In this document: piece after piece, positions 1-10,788 of the stretch
Layout of the letters: every line of letters begins with the position of its first letter
Position numbering within the stretch: position 1 is the stretch's first letter
NCBI GenBank assembly: GCA_021323895.1
Contig: JAJPKD010000032.1
Span: forward strand, 1-34,287
Length of the DNA: 34,287 bases
Direction of reading: 5' to 3'
Source of the DNA: Acidobacteriota bacterium
GTDB lineage: Bacteria > Acidobacteriota > Blastocatellia > Pyrinomonadales > Pyrinomonadaceae
Translations under genes and position numbers: made by a program
Notes under the pieces: generated by a model
Databases searched by the model: none
The model's input: only the letters and a program-made list of their open reading frames with translations
What the model was told of the DNA's origin: nothing

Positions 1-422
<422 letters not shown>

Positions 423-481
423 TCTTTTTGAGGGACAAAGGCCCGCGGCTGCGCGTTACGAGTTGAAGGTGCAACGAAGCG

Positions 482-610
482 ATGAAACCAGATCGCTGGC
501 AAAGAGTTAAGGAAATTTTCCAGGCGGCACTGGCTGAACCGAAGTTTGATCCGATTCGCAGTGACCCGCGATTTCAAAACATTCTGAAGCGCATCGGCTT
601 CAAGGCGTAA
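482..610 (+). pseudogene. Remnant of a paralogous Ser/Thr kinase gene (N-terminal start fused to C-terminal end by internal deletion)
   Basis: Small ORF MKPDRWQRVKEIFQAALAEPKFDPIRSDPRFQNILKRIGFKA*. The first 17 codons mirror the start of the downstream kinase (MTPERWQKVKEIFQAAL); the tail resembles the C-terminal end of TPR/TolB-type kinases (..FDPIRSDPRFQ..LLKRIG). Confidence 0.65.
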
Positions 611-618
611 GCAAGAAG

Positions 619-3603
619 ATGACTCCGGAACGATGGCAAAAGGTTAAGGAGATTTTTCAGGCCGCGCTGAATCGCGCGCCTACAGAGCGCGCTGCGTTTA
701 TTTCTGAAGCCTCGGGCGGAGATGATCTTATTCGCAAGGAAGTCGAATCGCTCATGTCCTCGGACGGTCGCAGCGGGACGTTTCTCGATTCTCCCGCTTA
801 CGAAGCTGCGGCCGACGTGCTAGTTGATGAGAAGTCGGGATTGGGACCGGGCAGTGTGATCGGCCCATTTGAGATCGTTTCGTTCATCAGCCGCGGTGGC
901 ATGGGCGAAGTCTATCTGGCGCAGGATCGAAGGCTCAGTCGTAAGGTCGCTTTGAAGTTGTTGCCGGAGGCCTTCACCCGAGACGACGAGCGCTTGCATC
1001 GTTTCGAACAGGAAGCGCGCGCGGCGTCCGCGCTGAATCATCCAAACATCATCACCATTTATGAAATCCTGAAGACCGGATCGACCCACGCCATTGCGAC
1101 TGAGTTCGTCGAAGGCGAAACGCTGCGCAATCGTCTGGCGCATTCGCCACTGACGCTGCACGAATCACTCAACATCGCGATTCAAGTCGCCGACGCGCTG
1201 GCCGCGGCGCACAAGGTCGGCATCGTTCATCGCGACATCAAGCCCGAGAACATCATGCTGCGTCCCGACGGGTACGTGAAGGTGCTCGATTTTGGTTTGG
1301 CGAAACTAACCGAGCAATCGGCCTCAGTTTCAGTTGAAGAGGCCCTGACCAAGCAGGTACGCACCGGTTCAGGCGTGATCATCGGCACGGCCGGTTACAT
1401 GTCACCGGAACAAGCTCGCGGCAAACCGGTCGATGCGCGTTCAGACATTTTCAGTCTGGGCGCGGTCATCTACGAAATGGTGACCGCTCACAAACCCTTC
1501 GACGGCGAGACGCCAAGCGACGTGCTCGCGGCGATCTTGAAATCAGAACCAGCGCAGCTTTCTACCTTCCTCGCAGACGCACCGCCTGAACTTGCGCGCA
1601 TCGTTAACAAGACGCTGCGTAAGGATCGAGAAGAGCGCTACCAGGTCGTCAAAGATTTGCTGATCGATCTCAAGAGCCTGGCGCAGGAACTCGATTTTCA
1701 ACAGAGATTGAAGCAGACGCCGGCCATGTCCGCGGACGCGAGAATTAGTCCGATATCTGAAGCCGCTCAGCCTGCAATCGTTCCCACCGATCAAATCGTC
1801 GATGCTACGCCGACACAGATCAGTAAACCGGCTCTCAGTGGAGTGATGAAGGCGCGGCGTTGGCCGACTTTCGCATTGATCGCAGTCATTCTAATTGGCG
1901 GAGCCTTCGCTCTCTACAAGCTATGGTCAAAATCGAAAGAGATCAAAGCGCCCGTCGTCACTAACATTGCTCGCGTCACCGCGTGGTCAAGTCTTGATAC
2001 CCAACCCACGCTTTCACCTGATGGAAAATCTCTGGCTTACAGTTCTAATCACAACGGTAATTTTGAAATTTTCGTCAAGCAACTCACGCAGGGCGGTCGC
2101 GAGATTCAGTTGACTTCCGATGGCAAAGAGAATTTTCAGCCCGCGTGGTCGGGAGACGGTCAGCAGATTGCCTATTACTCAATGAAGGGAGGTGGCATTT
2201 GGGTGGTTCCGGCTTTAGGTGGATCGCCGCGCCAGTTAACTGATTTTGGATCCAGCCCCAAGTGGTCGCACGACGGCAGCATCCTCGCGTTCAATTCAGA
2301 CTCGAATCCTGATTTAGGCGGCGGCAGTGTCGGCTCGTCAACGATTTGGGTTGTGCCTACCCAAGGTGGCTCCCCAAGACAAGTCACGAAAGTAGGTAAC
2401 CCCGCAGGCGGTCACCTCGCGCCAACCTGGTCGCTTGATGACAAAAGGATCGTTTTCCTGGCGCTGAATTTCAGTACTCAGGTGTTGTGGTCAATTTCTG
2501 TTGACGGAAGTAATCTCAAACAGTTAACCGACAAGATGCTCGGCAAGGTGGGTCATCCGGTTTTCTCCGCCGATGGGCAATGGATTTATTTCGATTCTGG
2601 TGCGTTAATCCAGGCATTAGCCATCTCATCCCAAACCGGTGCGACGTTGGGCCAGCCGGTCAAGCTGGTGGACGTGGGCGCTTCTTTTGTCTCAAGTCTT
2701 TCCTTATCGAGTGACGGCAAACGACTAGCCTATAGCGTCCAGACGCAGAGCAGTAACATCTGGTCAGTTCCGGTCTCGCCAAAGACGAATGAAGCGACGG
2801 GTCCGCCTTACCCGGTCACGAATCAAACGGGTACCCGTAACAATCAGCCTGCCTTCTCACCTGACGGCCGCAAGATTGCTTTCCTTGAATTCATTCGCGG
2901 CGGCGGCGCTGATATCTGGGTAGCTGATGCCGACGGGAAGAATGCAATTCCCGTGACCACCGTGCCGCGCAATCTAACTCCGAATTGGTTTCCTGATGGC
3001 GATCAACTTGCTTTTGTTTCACTGCGAGACGGCCATCGCAGCGTCTGGGCTACTTCGGTGCAAAGCCGCCGCGAGCATCAATTGCTAAGTCTCGCGAAGG
3101 ATATTGACTACGTACGTTTATCGGCAGACGGGAAACAACTGCTCTTTAACTATGCCGATGACAGCGGGGTGATTAACGCCTGGATCGCGCCTGTCTCTGG
3201 CGGGCAGGCGAAGCAGATCACGTTTGATAAAGAGTTGGCCGGATTCGCTTGCTGGTCACCTGACGGAAAATTTGTCGCCTATCAAATGAAGCGAGGCGAT
3301 GACGCATACGTTATGTTGATACCGATTGAAGGTGGCGAGTCGATTCAACTTACTTCCGGTCATGGTCGCAGTTGGCCGTACAGCTTTTCGCCGGACGGCG
3401 ATAAAGTTCTTTTTGCAGGTGAACGCAGCGGCGTATGGAATGTTTATTGGGTCTCGCGAGCTACGAAAGAGGTGAAGCAGGTCACGAGCTATGCCAAGAT
3501 GAATGCTTTCGTCCGCTATCCCGCCTGGTCACCAACCGGCAATCAAATGGCTTATGAGTATTCCGAGACGACCGGAAATATCTGGCTGATGGATCTGCAG
3601 TAG
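619..3603 (+). CDS. Serine/threonine protein kinase with C-terminal TolB/WD40-like beta-propeller
   Basis: 994 aa; kinase motifs GGMGEVYLAQD, HRDIKPENIML, DFGLAKL, GTAGYMSPEQ; one TM segment (TFALIAVILIGGAFALYKLW); many [F/W]SPDGK / WSxDGxxI propeller repeats. Confidence 0.95.
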   Translation: MTPERWQKVKEIFQAALNRAPTERAAFISEASGGDDLIRKEVESLMSSDGRSGTFLDSPAYEAAADVLVDEKSGLGPGSVIGPFEIVSFISRGGMGEVYLAQDRRLSRKVALKLLPEAFTRDDERLHRFEQEARAASALNHPNIITIYEILKTGSTHAIATEFVEGETLRNRLAHSPLTLHESLNIAIQVADALAAAHKVGIVHRDIKPENIMLRPDGYVKVLDFGLAKLTEQSASVSVEEALTKQVRTGSGVIIGTAGYMSPEQARGKPVDARSDIFSLGAVIYEMVTAHKPFDGETPSDVLAAILKSEPAQLSTFLADAPPELARIVNKTLRKDREERYQVVKDLLIDLKSLAQELDFQQRLKQTPAMSADARISPISEAAQPAIVPTDQIVDATPTQISKPALSGVMKARRWPTFALIAVILIGGAFALYKLWSKSKEIKAPVVTNIARVTAWSSLDTQPTLSPDGKSLAYSSNHNGNFEIFVKQLTQGGREIQLTSDGKENFQPAWSGDGQQIAYYSMKGGGIWVVPALGGSPRQLTDFGSSPKWSHDGSILAFNSDSNPDLGGGSVGSSTIWVVPTQGGSPRQVTKVGNPAGGHLAPTWSLDDKRIVFLALNFSTQVLWSISVDGSNLKQLTDKMLGKVGHPVFSADGQWIYFDSGALIQALAISSQTGATLGQPVKLVDVGASFVSSLSLSSDGKRLAYSVQTQSSNIWSVPVSPKTNEATGPPYPVTNQTGTRNNQPAFSPDGRKIAFLEFIRGGGADIWVADADGKNAIPVTTVPRNLTPNWFPDGDQLAFVSLRDGHRSVWATSVQSRREHQLLSLAKDIDYVRLSADGKQLLFNYADDSGVINAWIAPVSGGQAKQITFDKELAGFACWSPDGKFVAYQMKRGDDAYVMLIPIEGGESIQLTSGHGRSWPYSFSPDGDKVLFAGERSGVWNVYWVSRATKEVKQVTSYAKMNAFVRYPAWSPTGNQMAYEYSETTGNIWLMDLQ

Positions 3604-3612
3604 GCGGCTCCG

Positions 3613-4611
3613 CTAAACATTATTCAAGATCGACAGCGCCGTGCCTTCAAAGATGCGGCGCTTTTCTTCTGCGGCTATGTCGAGCGTTTCAATAGATGAG
3701 ACCGCTCGCTCGATCGAGCCGAGGAGATGCGGATAGTCGCTCCCCATCACCATGTGATCCGCGCCGATCATGTCGCGCACCATCATCAACATGTGCGGGT
3801 TGAAATTCACGGTGTCGTAATAAAGCCGCTTGAGATACGTGCTGGGCAGCTCATCAATCTTCGCACGGCATTCGACAAAATCGCGCCAACCGCTGTCCAT
3901 GCGTTCCATCAAATAAGGCACCGCGCCGCCCAGATGCCCCACGATCCAGCGAATGTCCGGGAAGTCGCGAAACATTCCATCAAAGCACATGCGCGCCACA
4001 GCGAGTGTCGTGTCGAACATGAATCCAACGATCGGGCCGAGTACGTATTCGCGAAAAGGTTCCGTGTTTGCGGGCAGCATCGGATGCAAGAGAATGCAGA
4101 GCTTCATCCGATTCGCTTCGGCAAAGAACGGACGATACTCGGGTGAAGTGAGCGGCTTGCCGCCGATGTTGCTCAACAAGATCACTCCACTCATCTTTAG
4201 TTCATCAATCGCGCGGTGAAGTTCCCTCAAAGCGTCGTCCGGCGAATCCATTGGGATCGAAGCGAAGGCCTTGAACCGCGTTGGATGCTTGGCAACGAGT
4301 TCCACATACGCGTCGTTGACTATGCGCGCTATCTCTGGCTGATGCTGCGCGTCAGTAAAGAAAACATTCGGCGTAGAAAGCGACACGACTTCCACATCGA
4401 TGCCGACGCGATCCATGTCTTCGAGCCGCTTGGCCACATCCGTCATCGGCGGCGTCACACCGAAGAAGCGCGCGCCTCGATAAGTGATGATCGTTTGGCC
4501 GGAGGGACTCTTATCGAAAGAAAACTCAGACGGAAGTTCGCGAATCTTGTCGAAGTAGATCGGCGGGTAGAAGTGCGGGTGTAGATCGAATTTTCGAAGG
4601 GCGTCGGTCAT
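3613..4611 (-). CDS. Amidohydrolase family protein (ACMSD / 2,3-dihydroxybenzoate decarboxylase-like)
   Basis: 332 aa; FDLHPHFYPP N-terminal metal motif, WIVGHLGGAVPYLMERMD and MGSDYPHLLGSIERA motifs of amidohydrolase-2 decarboxylases. Confidence 0.85.
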   Translation of the reverse strand: MTDALRKFDLHPHFYPPIYFDKIRELPSEFSFDKSPSGQTIITYRGARFFGVTPPMTDVAKRLEDMDRVGIDVEVVSLSTPNVFFTDAQHQPEIARIVNDAYVELVAKHPTRFKAFASIPMDSPDDALRELHRAIDELKMSGVILLSNIGGKPLTSPEYRPFFAEANRMKLCILLHPMLPANTEPFREYVLGPIVGFMFDTTLAVARMCFDGMFRDFPDIRWIVGHLGGAVPYLMERMDSGWRDFVECRAKIDELPSTYLKRLYYDTVNFNPHMLMMVRDMIGADHMVMGSDYPHLLGSIERAVSSIETLDIAAEEKRRIFEGTALSILNNV

Positions 4612-4629
4612 CGCGGAGATTTGACGCTA

Positions 4630-6426
4630 CTAATTAATGATCGTCAACCCGCCAGCCATGATTCGGCCACTGGAGGGTTGGGCCATCATCGGCCGCACGC
4701 CTAATACAGTCTGGGCCAGATCGATTTCCATCAACACACGAATCTCCGGCCGTTCGATTTGATCAGCCAGCGTGCGCGCGCGATCGAAATCCGTTTGACC
4801 CAACCCAGCAACGACTAAATCCAGTTGGTTCACCAGCCTGCCAAGATTGTTTGCGCCCGGCATCTGCCACTCGCCATCTTTCAAATATTGAAAGTCGATG
4901 CCGTCCAACAGCGCCGCGGCAGAGACGAGTTCGTTCAACTTGATAACCAGCGGCTGCAAGAGTCCGAAGCTTTGATCCGAATCCAACTTTAGGAACGCTT
5001 GTGCCAAGAGCAACTGAGAATTCAGTTGCTGCGCGGATTGCGGACTCGCGGCTACAATGCCCTTCGCCTCACTCAACAGATCCAACGCGCCCTTCTTATC
5101 ACCGCTCGATAACAGATCGTTTGCCGTGCGAAGGAGAATTTCGATCTTGCGATCGACGGTCTTGGCTTTATCCGCTAGACGCCGCGCCTCGACAAGTTTG
5201 TTGTTGCCTTCGAGAGCATTCGCCGCTTGATTCTCGATTTGATCCAACATTTGCCGGCGCTGGACCGGGTCGGGAGCCATGCCCGCAATTTCTTTGGCGC
5301 GATTGACGTCGCCGTTGGAAAGCGCTTTCCACGCCGCGTTTTGATAAAGCAAGTTCTGAAACTCGGGCGGATATTTTGACGCCAGCGCCAGCATGTCATC
5401 GACAGTTCCGTTCTCACTGATTTTGCGAAGCTCCTGATACATCTTCACCTGAGGATCGAGCGTGCGCTCAACTGTGTGCGACCAGTCGCGCAACTCGCTG
5501 GCTCGCGCGGGCGCATATTTTTCGACGAGCGGCTTCATCCGCTCGAGTTGATAGTAAAAATTCTGCGCCATGGTCATGCCGGTTTGCGTTTCGCGATTTG
5601 TCCCGAGCACGTAACCCAGAGTCGTATTCAAAAGATCGCGGTAAGTGTCTTCGTCAGCCTGCGGAGGCTGGAAAGAATTCAGCAGGTTCCACGCGTTGTT
5701 CGCGAGGTCGGGACTGCGCGCCATGTCGTCGTCTTTGATCTTGGCGACGATCTCCTGATAGAGAGCCTGAGCGGCGGTTGCATCTTTCTGAGAGAGCGGC
5801 GTCAGAAAAGCGATTACGTTCCAACTGAGTCCGCGTGACAGACTCGAGCGCGCCAACTTCAAAGCCGCGGCCGGATCCTTCGGTGCGATGATGTTCGCCA
5901 GCGTCATCTCCAAATTTGCCTCGTTTTGAAAACCCCATCCTCCGCGCGTCCGCGCATTGTTGTCTGGTAGCCGAGTTTGCCGAAGAGCCGAGATCGCGAG
6001 TTCAGCATCGTGAGCCGCAATTCGCATCACCAACTCCTGGCGCGCCTGACTGATGCGATTGATGTCGGCGTACACTTCCTGATCGCTGTAATCCAAATCA
6101 GAAATTCGCGAGGTGAGCTGCGCGATCGCCGCGGCGAATAAACTCCGCGCGCGCTTTTCATCGCGCGACCAAATTAGATCGCCAAGCGCGATTTCCGCGC
6201 GCATCCGATTTGACGGCGCGTGCAGGTTCATCGCTTGATCGGTCAACGTCTCGAGAAGGTCAAGCGCTTTCTTCTCGATCGCTGGATCGACCTTGGCGGG
6301 CGAGGCAATTGGAACTGGCGGCGGCGGCTCGATTATTTGCGCCTCGCCAACCGTCGGCGCAACCAGAAGCGAACAAAGCAGGAGGAGCATTCGTGGGTGG
6401 TTCATGGTCACGTCCTTTCGATGCAC
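4630..6426 (-). CDS. Secreted alpha-helical/TPR-like protein of unknown function
   Basis: Long 598-aa ORF with signal peptide (likely start MNHPRMLLLLCSLLVAPTVGEAQ); helical repeat character; no family recognised with certainty. Confidence 0.75.
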   Translation of the reverse strand: MHRKDVTMNHPRMLLLLCSLLVAPTVGEAQIIEPPPPVPIASPAKVDPAIEKKALDLLETLTDQAMNLHAPSNRMRAEIALGDLIWSRDEKRARSLFAAAIAQLTSRISDLDYSDQEVYADINRISQARQELVMRIAAHDAELAISALRQTRLPDNNARTRGGWGFQNEANLEMTLANIIAPKDPAAALKLARSSLSRGLSWNVIAFLTPLSQKDATAAQALYQEIVAKIKDDDMARSPDLANNAWNLLNSFQPPQADEDTYRDLLNTTLGYVLGTNRETQTGMTMAQNFYYQLERMKPLVEKYAPARASELRDWSHTVERTLDPQVKMYQELRKISENGTVDDMLALASKYPPEFQNLLYQNAAWKALSNGDVNRAKEIAGMAPDPVQRRQMLDQIENQAANALEGNNKLVEARRLADKAKTVDRKIEILLRTANDLLSSGDKKGALDLLSEAKGIVAASPQSAQQLNSQLLLAQAFLKLDSDQSFGLLQPLVIKLNELVSAAALLDGIDFQYLKDGEWQMPGANNLGRLVNQLDLVVAGLGQTDFDRARTLADQIERPEIRVLMEIDLAQTVLGVRPMMAQPSSGRIMAGGLTIIN

Positions 6427-6667
6427 GATTCCCGGGGCGAAGCTAAACGGCTTTCGTTTGGAAGCCAGACTTGTCCAGCGCCATCAGAGGCGCCTCGAAA
6501 CGGAAGTTGAGAATGGTCGCAATCAGACTGCTGATTCTATTCTTCAGCGCTGCGTCTTTAAAGCATAAGCTGAAAGCCGGGTTTCCCGATGTCTTCAAAA
6601 GAGGTCTCGTCCAGATGTTTGACGCCTCACTTTGAGTATTGTTCCGCAAATCAATAGACTAAGGCCG

Positions 6668-7813
6668 ATGGCTGACACGCAAGTGCGCAAGATTCTCGAT
6701 AAAGCGTTGGGTGGCGAACGCCTGATACCGAACGACTGTACGACTTTGCTCGAATCTTATGACGTCGCCGCGATCGGCGCGGCGGCTGACGAAATTCGCG
6801 CGCGCCGTCATCCCGATAACATCGTCACATACATAATCGATCGAAACATTAATTACACGAACGTCTGCAACGTCGTCTGCACCTTCTGCGCGTTCTATCG
6901 CCGGCCTGGCGCGCCGGACACTTACGTGCAAACCATCGAATCGATTTGTGAAAAGATCGATGAAACGATCGAGCTGGGTGGCACTGGCGTGCTGATGCAG
7001 GGCGGGCTGCATCCTGATTTCGGCATCGAGTGGTACGAAGATCTTCTGCGCACGCTTAGCGCGAAGTATCCGGGCTTTCAGCTTCACTGTTTCTCGCCAC
7101 CAGAGATTCATAACATTCACCTCATTTCAGGTCTCGATTACGAGACGATCATGCAGCGCTTGAAAGACGCGGGTCTTTACAGTCTGCCTGGCGGTGGTGC
7201 AGAGATTCTCGACGACGAAGTGCGCAAACGCGTCGCGACCAAGTGCACGACGCAGGAGTGGCTCGACGTGATGCGCGCAGTGCACAAAGTTGGTTTGCGA
7301 TCTTCAGCCACGATGATGTTCGGCATTGGTGACCGCATCGAACATCGCGTGCGTCACCTCCAGCGAATTCGCGATCTACAGGATGAGACTGGCGGCTTCT
7401 TTGCGTTTATTCCGTGGACTTTTCAGCGCGAGAACACCGCGCTCGGCCGCAAGATTCAGACTGAGCCAACCGGAATCGATTACCTCAAGATGCTGGCAGT
7501 GTCGCGTCTGTTCATGGACAACATCGACAACATTCAGTCGTCGTGGCTGACGCAGGGATTGCGTTTGGGGCAGGTTGCGTTGCGCTCCGGCGCGAACGAC
7601 ATGGGTTCAATTATGATCGAAGAGAACGTGGTCTCAGCGGCAGGCGCGCACAATCGCGCTTCGGAAGAGACGTTGCGTTATTTGATCAGCGAGGCCGGTT
7701 TCATTCCGCAGCAGCGCGATATTTTGTACAGAGCTGTGACTCCGGAGCGCCGGCAAAAGTTGATGGAATTGGTGCCGGCTAAACGCGAATTGAAAGTGAT
7801 GTCGGTGGCGTGA
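6668..7813 (+). CDS. mqnC: Cyclic dehypoxanthine futalosine synthase (radical SAM, menaquinone biosynthesis)
   Basis: RNINYTNVCNVVCTFCAFYRRPG with CxxxCxxC radical-SAM cluster, SLPGGGAEILDDEVR, TATMMFGIGD-like (SSATMMFGIGDRIEHRVRHL). ATG at 6668 (MADTQVRK) preferred over the ORF start at 6632. Confidence 0.93.
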   Translation: MADTQVRKILDKALGGERLIPNDCTTLLESYDVAAIGAAADEIRARRHPDNIVTYIIDRNINYTNVCNVVCTFCAFYRRPGAPDTYVQTIESICEKIDETIELGGTGVLMQGGLHPDFGIEWYEDLLRTLSAKYPGFQLHCFSPPEIHNIHLISGLDYETIMQRLKDAGLYSLPGGGAEILDDEVRKRVATKCTTQEWLDVMRAVHKVGLRSSATMMFGIGDRIEHRVRHLQRIRDLQDETGGFFAFIPWTFQRENTALGRKIQTEPTGIDYLKMLAVSRLFMDNIDNIQSSWLTQGLRLGQVALRSGANDMGSIMIEENVVSAAGAHNRASEETLRYLISEAGFIPQQRDILYRAVTPERRQKLMELVPAKRELKVMSVA

Positions 7814-7821
7814 CTTGAGAG

Positions 7822-8352
7822 CTACGCTTTCTTGCGGCGAGCGCGCGAACGCTTTCCGGCTTCTGCTAGATCCTTCAGACGATCGGGTTGGGCTGCCGAT
7901 CCTTTTTCTTCAATCTCAACCATCAGCGGTTCAAACTTCGAAGCATTCACCAAAAGGCCGGTGCCTTCCGCGGTCGGTCTAACTTTCGAAATCAAAACGC
8001 GACTGATGCGGCGAGGAATCAGCAACGGCGCGACCGTGGCTGCGGATTCCGCCAAAGCAACGATATCGCCACCACCACGCCAGTGTTCGCGTACGACCAG
8101 GTCATCCGTGCGATCAATCAAGCGAAGCAATGTGAGCGAAATCAGAAACAGGTCGTCGATTTGGCCGACAAACGGAATCATGTCAGGGATGAAATCGAAC
8201 GGGATGATCGCGTAAATCAAGGCCGCGGCGAACAGCGCGCGCTCAGTACGCGGCACGCGCGAATCAACCATCAGACGCGCCGTCAGCGCCACCATGTTCG
8301 GCAGGAACATGAGCAGGTTCTTCATGCGGCTCTTGAGTTCGAGTTTGGACAT
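7822..8352 (-). CDS. DUF1232 (YkvA-like) membrane protein
   Basis: 176 aa; ALFAAALIYAIIPFDFIPDMIPFVGQIDDLFLISLTLLRLI matches the DUF1232 signature. Confidence 0.85.
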   Translation of the reverse strand: MSKLELKSRMKNLLMFLPNMVALTARLMVDSRVPRTERALFAAALIYAIIPFDFIPDMIPFVGQIDDLFLISLTLLRLIDRTDDLVVREHWRGGGDIVALAESAATVAPLLIPRRISRVLISKVRPTAEGTGLLVNASKFEPLMVEIEEKGSAAQPDRLKDLAEAGKRSRARRKKA

Positions 8353-8532
8353 GGTCAGTTGTCAGTGGTCAGTTGCAAATACGTCTTGCCGGGCGCTTAG
8401 GTTCTAAAACCTTCTTGAAAGAGTCTAGTCGAGTGGCAAAGCTGCGGCAAGCTTCCGGCCTTTGGCGACTCATGATAAATTTGCGCCGCTCTTCATAGCA
8501 ACTAACAACTGACTACGAACTACTGACAAACC

Positions 8533-9543
8533 GTGTCCATTCTTGATCAAATTCGCCAACGCGCAGCCTCAAACCCGCAGCACATCGTTCTTCCCGAAGG
8601 CGAAGACCCGCGCACTGTAGTCGCCGCGAGCGACGCAACACGACAGAGAATCGCCCGCATCACCGTTTTGGGTGACGAGGAAAAAGTGCGCGACGCAGCG
8701 CGACAATCGGGCGCGGACCTGGGCGGCGTTGATTTGATCGATCCGAAGCGTGCCAATGATTTCGAGAAAATGGTTTCGCTGCTCTACGAAGCGCGGCGCG
8801 CCAAAGGCATGACGCTCGATGAAGCGCGAACGGCTCTACGCGATCCGCTGTACTACGGAAATCTAATGGTGCGCGATGGCCGAGCTGATGGATCGGTTGC
8901 CGGCGCCACTAACACGACGTCGCACACGGTGCGGGTGGCGTTGCACTGCATCGGCGTGCGCTCCGGATTCAAATTGGTTTCGAGTTTCTTTTTGATGGCG
9001 CTGCGCGATGCGAGCATCGGCGAGAACGGCGCGATGATTTACGCGGACTGTGGAGTCGTAATCGAGCCGAGCGCCGCTGAGTTGGCTGAGATCGCGATTG
9101 CTTCGGCGGATTCATGTCGTGCGTTGCTGGGCGCAGAACCGCGCGTCGCGATGCTTTCGTTCTCAACCAAAGGATCAGCGAAGCACAAATTGATCGACAA
9201 AGTGGTCGAAGCGACTCGCACAGTCCGCGCGCGTGCGCCCGAACTTGAAATCGACGGCGAGTTGCAAGCCGACGCCGCGCTCGTGCCGATCATCGCCCAA
9301 TCAAAAGCCCCCGGATCGGCAGTAGGCGGTCGCGCCAACGTCTTGATCTTTCCCGATCTCCAGGCCGGAAACATCGCTTACAAATTGACTGAGCGGCTTG
9401 CGGGCGCGACGGCGATAGGTCCCATCCTGCAAGGCCTCGATCGACCAGCCAACGATCTTTCACGGGGCTGCAAGGCCGAAGACATCGTGGACGCAATCGC
9501 CATTACCGCGGTCCAGGCCCAGGCGCGCAAAGCTTCACCATAA
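8533..9543 (+). CDS. pta: Phosphate acetyltransferase
   Basis: 336 aa, GTG start; [94 protein letters not shown]. Confidence 0.95.
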   Translation: MSILDQIRQRAASNPQHIVLPEGEDPRTVVAASDATRQRIARITVLGDEEKVRDAARQSGADLGGVDLIDPKRANDFEKMVSLLYEARRAKGMTLDEARTALRDPLYYGNLMVRDGRADGSVAGATNTTSHTVRVALHCIGVRSGFKLVSSFFLMALRDASIGENGAMIYADCGVVIEPSAAELAEIAIASADSCRALLGAEPRVAMLSFSTKGSAKHKLIDKVVEATRTVRARAPELEIDGELQADAALVPIIAQSKAPGSAVGGRANVLIFPDLQAGNIAYKLTERLAGATAIGPILQGLDRPANDLSRGCKAEDIVDAIAITAVQAQARKASP

Positions 9544-9545
9544 CT

Positions 9546-10733
9546 TTGCGAAGGCGCGGGCAACGTCAATGTGCCGCTGATAGCATCAAACTCGCGTACG
9601 CCAACAATTCGCCGGAGCAAAACCGCTTGCGTTCTCTCTTCTTAATCATCCTTCTGTGTTCCTTTTCAGCAGTTTCGCTGGCGCAGAATCCAAAACCGTC
9701 GCCAACACCGAAAGACGAGCAGGAGCCGGTGCGGGTCTTTACTGAGGAGGTGCGCCTGCCGGTTGCGGCGACCGACACCTATGGGCATTACGATCCCACG
9801 CTCGACATCGACGATGTGATGATTTTGGAAGATGGCCAGCCGCAGCAGATTCGAAGCATTCAGCATCTGCCGACGAACGTCCTGCTGTTGCTCGATCTTG
9901 GGAACCAGCTTGGATTGAAAGATACGAACTTGACGCGCGACGTGGCGATGCGCGTGGTTTCGACGCTTTATCAGGGAAATCGGATCGCGGTGATGCAGTT
10001 CGCAACCAAACCGGAATTGTTGCTGAATTGGACCACCGACAAAGCAGCCGTCGCGAGAGTGCTCAAGACGAAATTGAACTCGGGAAAGAACAGTCGCCTG
10101 TCAGACGCGCTCGCCGCAGCTGCCGATCAATTCAAGGATACGGCACCGGGAACTCGGCATCTCGTGATCGTTACCGATGGCGTCGAAGCGCCCGGCGGCA
10201 AAGTGACGATGACGAACGCGCTCAAGCAGCTCAATTCAGTTCAAGCGAGCGTGCATATCATTAGCTACACGCTCCTGGCGCGGGTTGCTTTGCAGGGACA
10301 AGGCAAGATCACTCGAGGTGGTAACGGCGTGCAACGCGACGGCAATCCTGGCAGCAATCCGGTCGCGAATGGCGATCCGACATTGCCGCCGGGAACGACG
10401 CGAACGCCAAGTTTCAAAATTGGAACGATTGATACCGACGTCGCCATGAGACGCAAGCGAAAGGAATACGAGCGCGCGACTCACGATAGCGAAAAGAACC
10501 TCACCGCCATCGCCGAAGAGAGCGGTGGCCAGATTTTGATTCCTGCAACCCCAAGTGATGTGTTGGCCCAGGCGGAAACAATTTCGCGGGACATTGGATC
10601 GCAGTACGTTGTTACCTACCGTCCTACTCGGCCACTGGCAAATGCGAAATCAGGCGAATATCGAAAGGTTGAGGTCGCGTCGCGGCGCGTAGGGCTCTAC
10701 CTTCGCAGTCGCCAGGGTTATGTGGTGCCGTAA
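9546..10733 (+). CDS. VWFA-related domain secreted protein
   Basis: Signal peptide LRSLFLIILLCSFSAVSLAQ; EDGQPQQIRSIQHLPTNVLLLLDLG...; C-terminal SQYVVTYRPTRP...YRKVEVASRRVGLYLRSRQGYVVP typical of acidobacterial VWFA-related proteins. True start uncertain (TTG near 9628 possible). Confidence 0.85.
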   Translation: MRRRGQRQCAADSIKLAYANNSPEQNRLRSLFLIILLCSFSAVSLAQNPKPSPTPKDEQEPVRVFTEEVRLPVAATDTYGHYDPTLDIDDVMILEDGQPQQIRSIQHLPTNVLLLLDLGNQLGLKDTNLTRDVAMRVVSTLYQGNRIAVMQFATKPELLLNWTTDKAAVARVLKTKLNSGKNSRLSDALAAAADQFKDTAPGTRHLVIVTDGVEAPGGKVTMTNALKQLNSVQASVHIISYTLLARVALQGQGKITRGGNGVQRDGNPGSNPVANGDPTLPPGTTRTPSFKIGTIDTDVAMRRKRKEYERATHDSEKNLTAIAEESGGQILIPATPSDVLAQAETISRDIGSQYVVTYRPTRPLANAKSGEYRKVEVASRRVGLYLRSRQGYVVP

Positions 10734-10788
10734 CTGGTTCAGGATTCAAACCTCAATTTGCAGGGAGTGAGATCTGAATTCAAAACCG

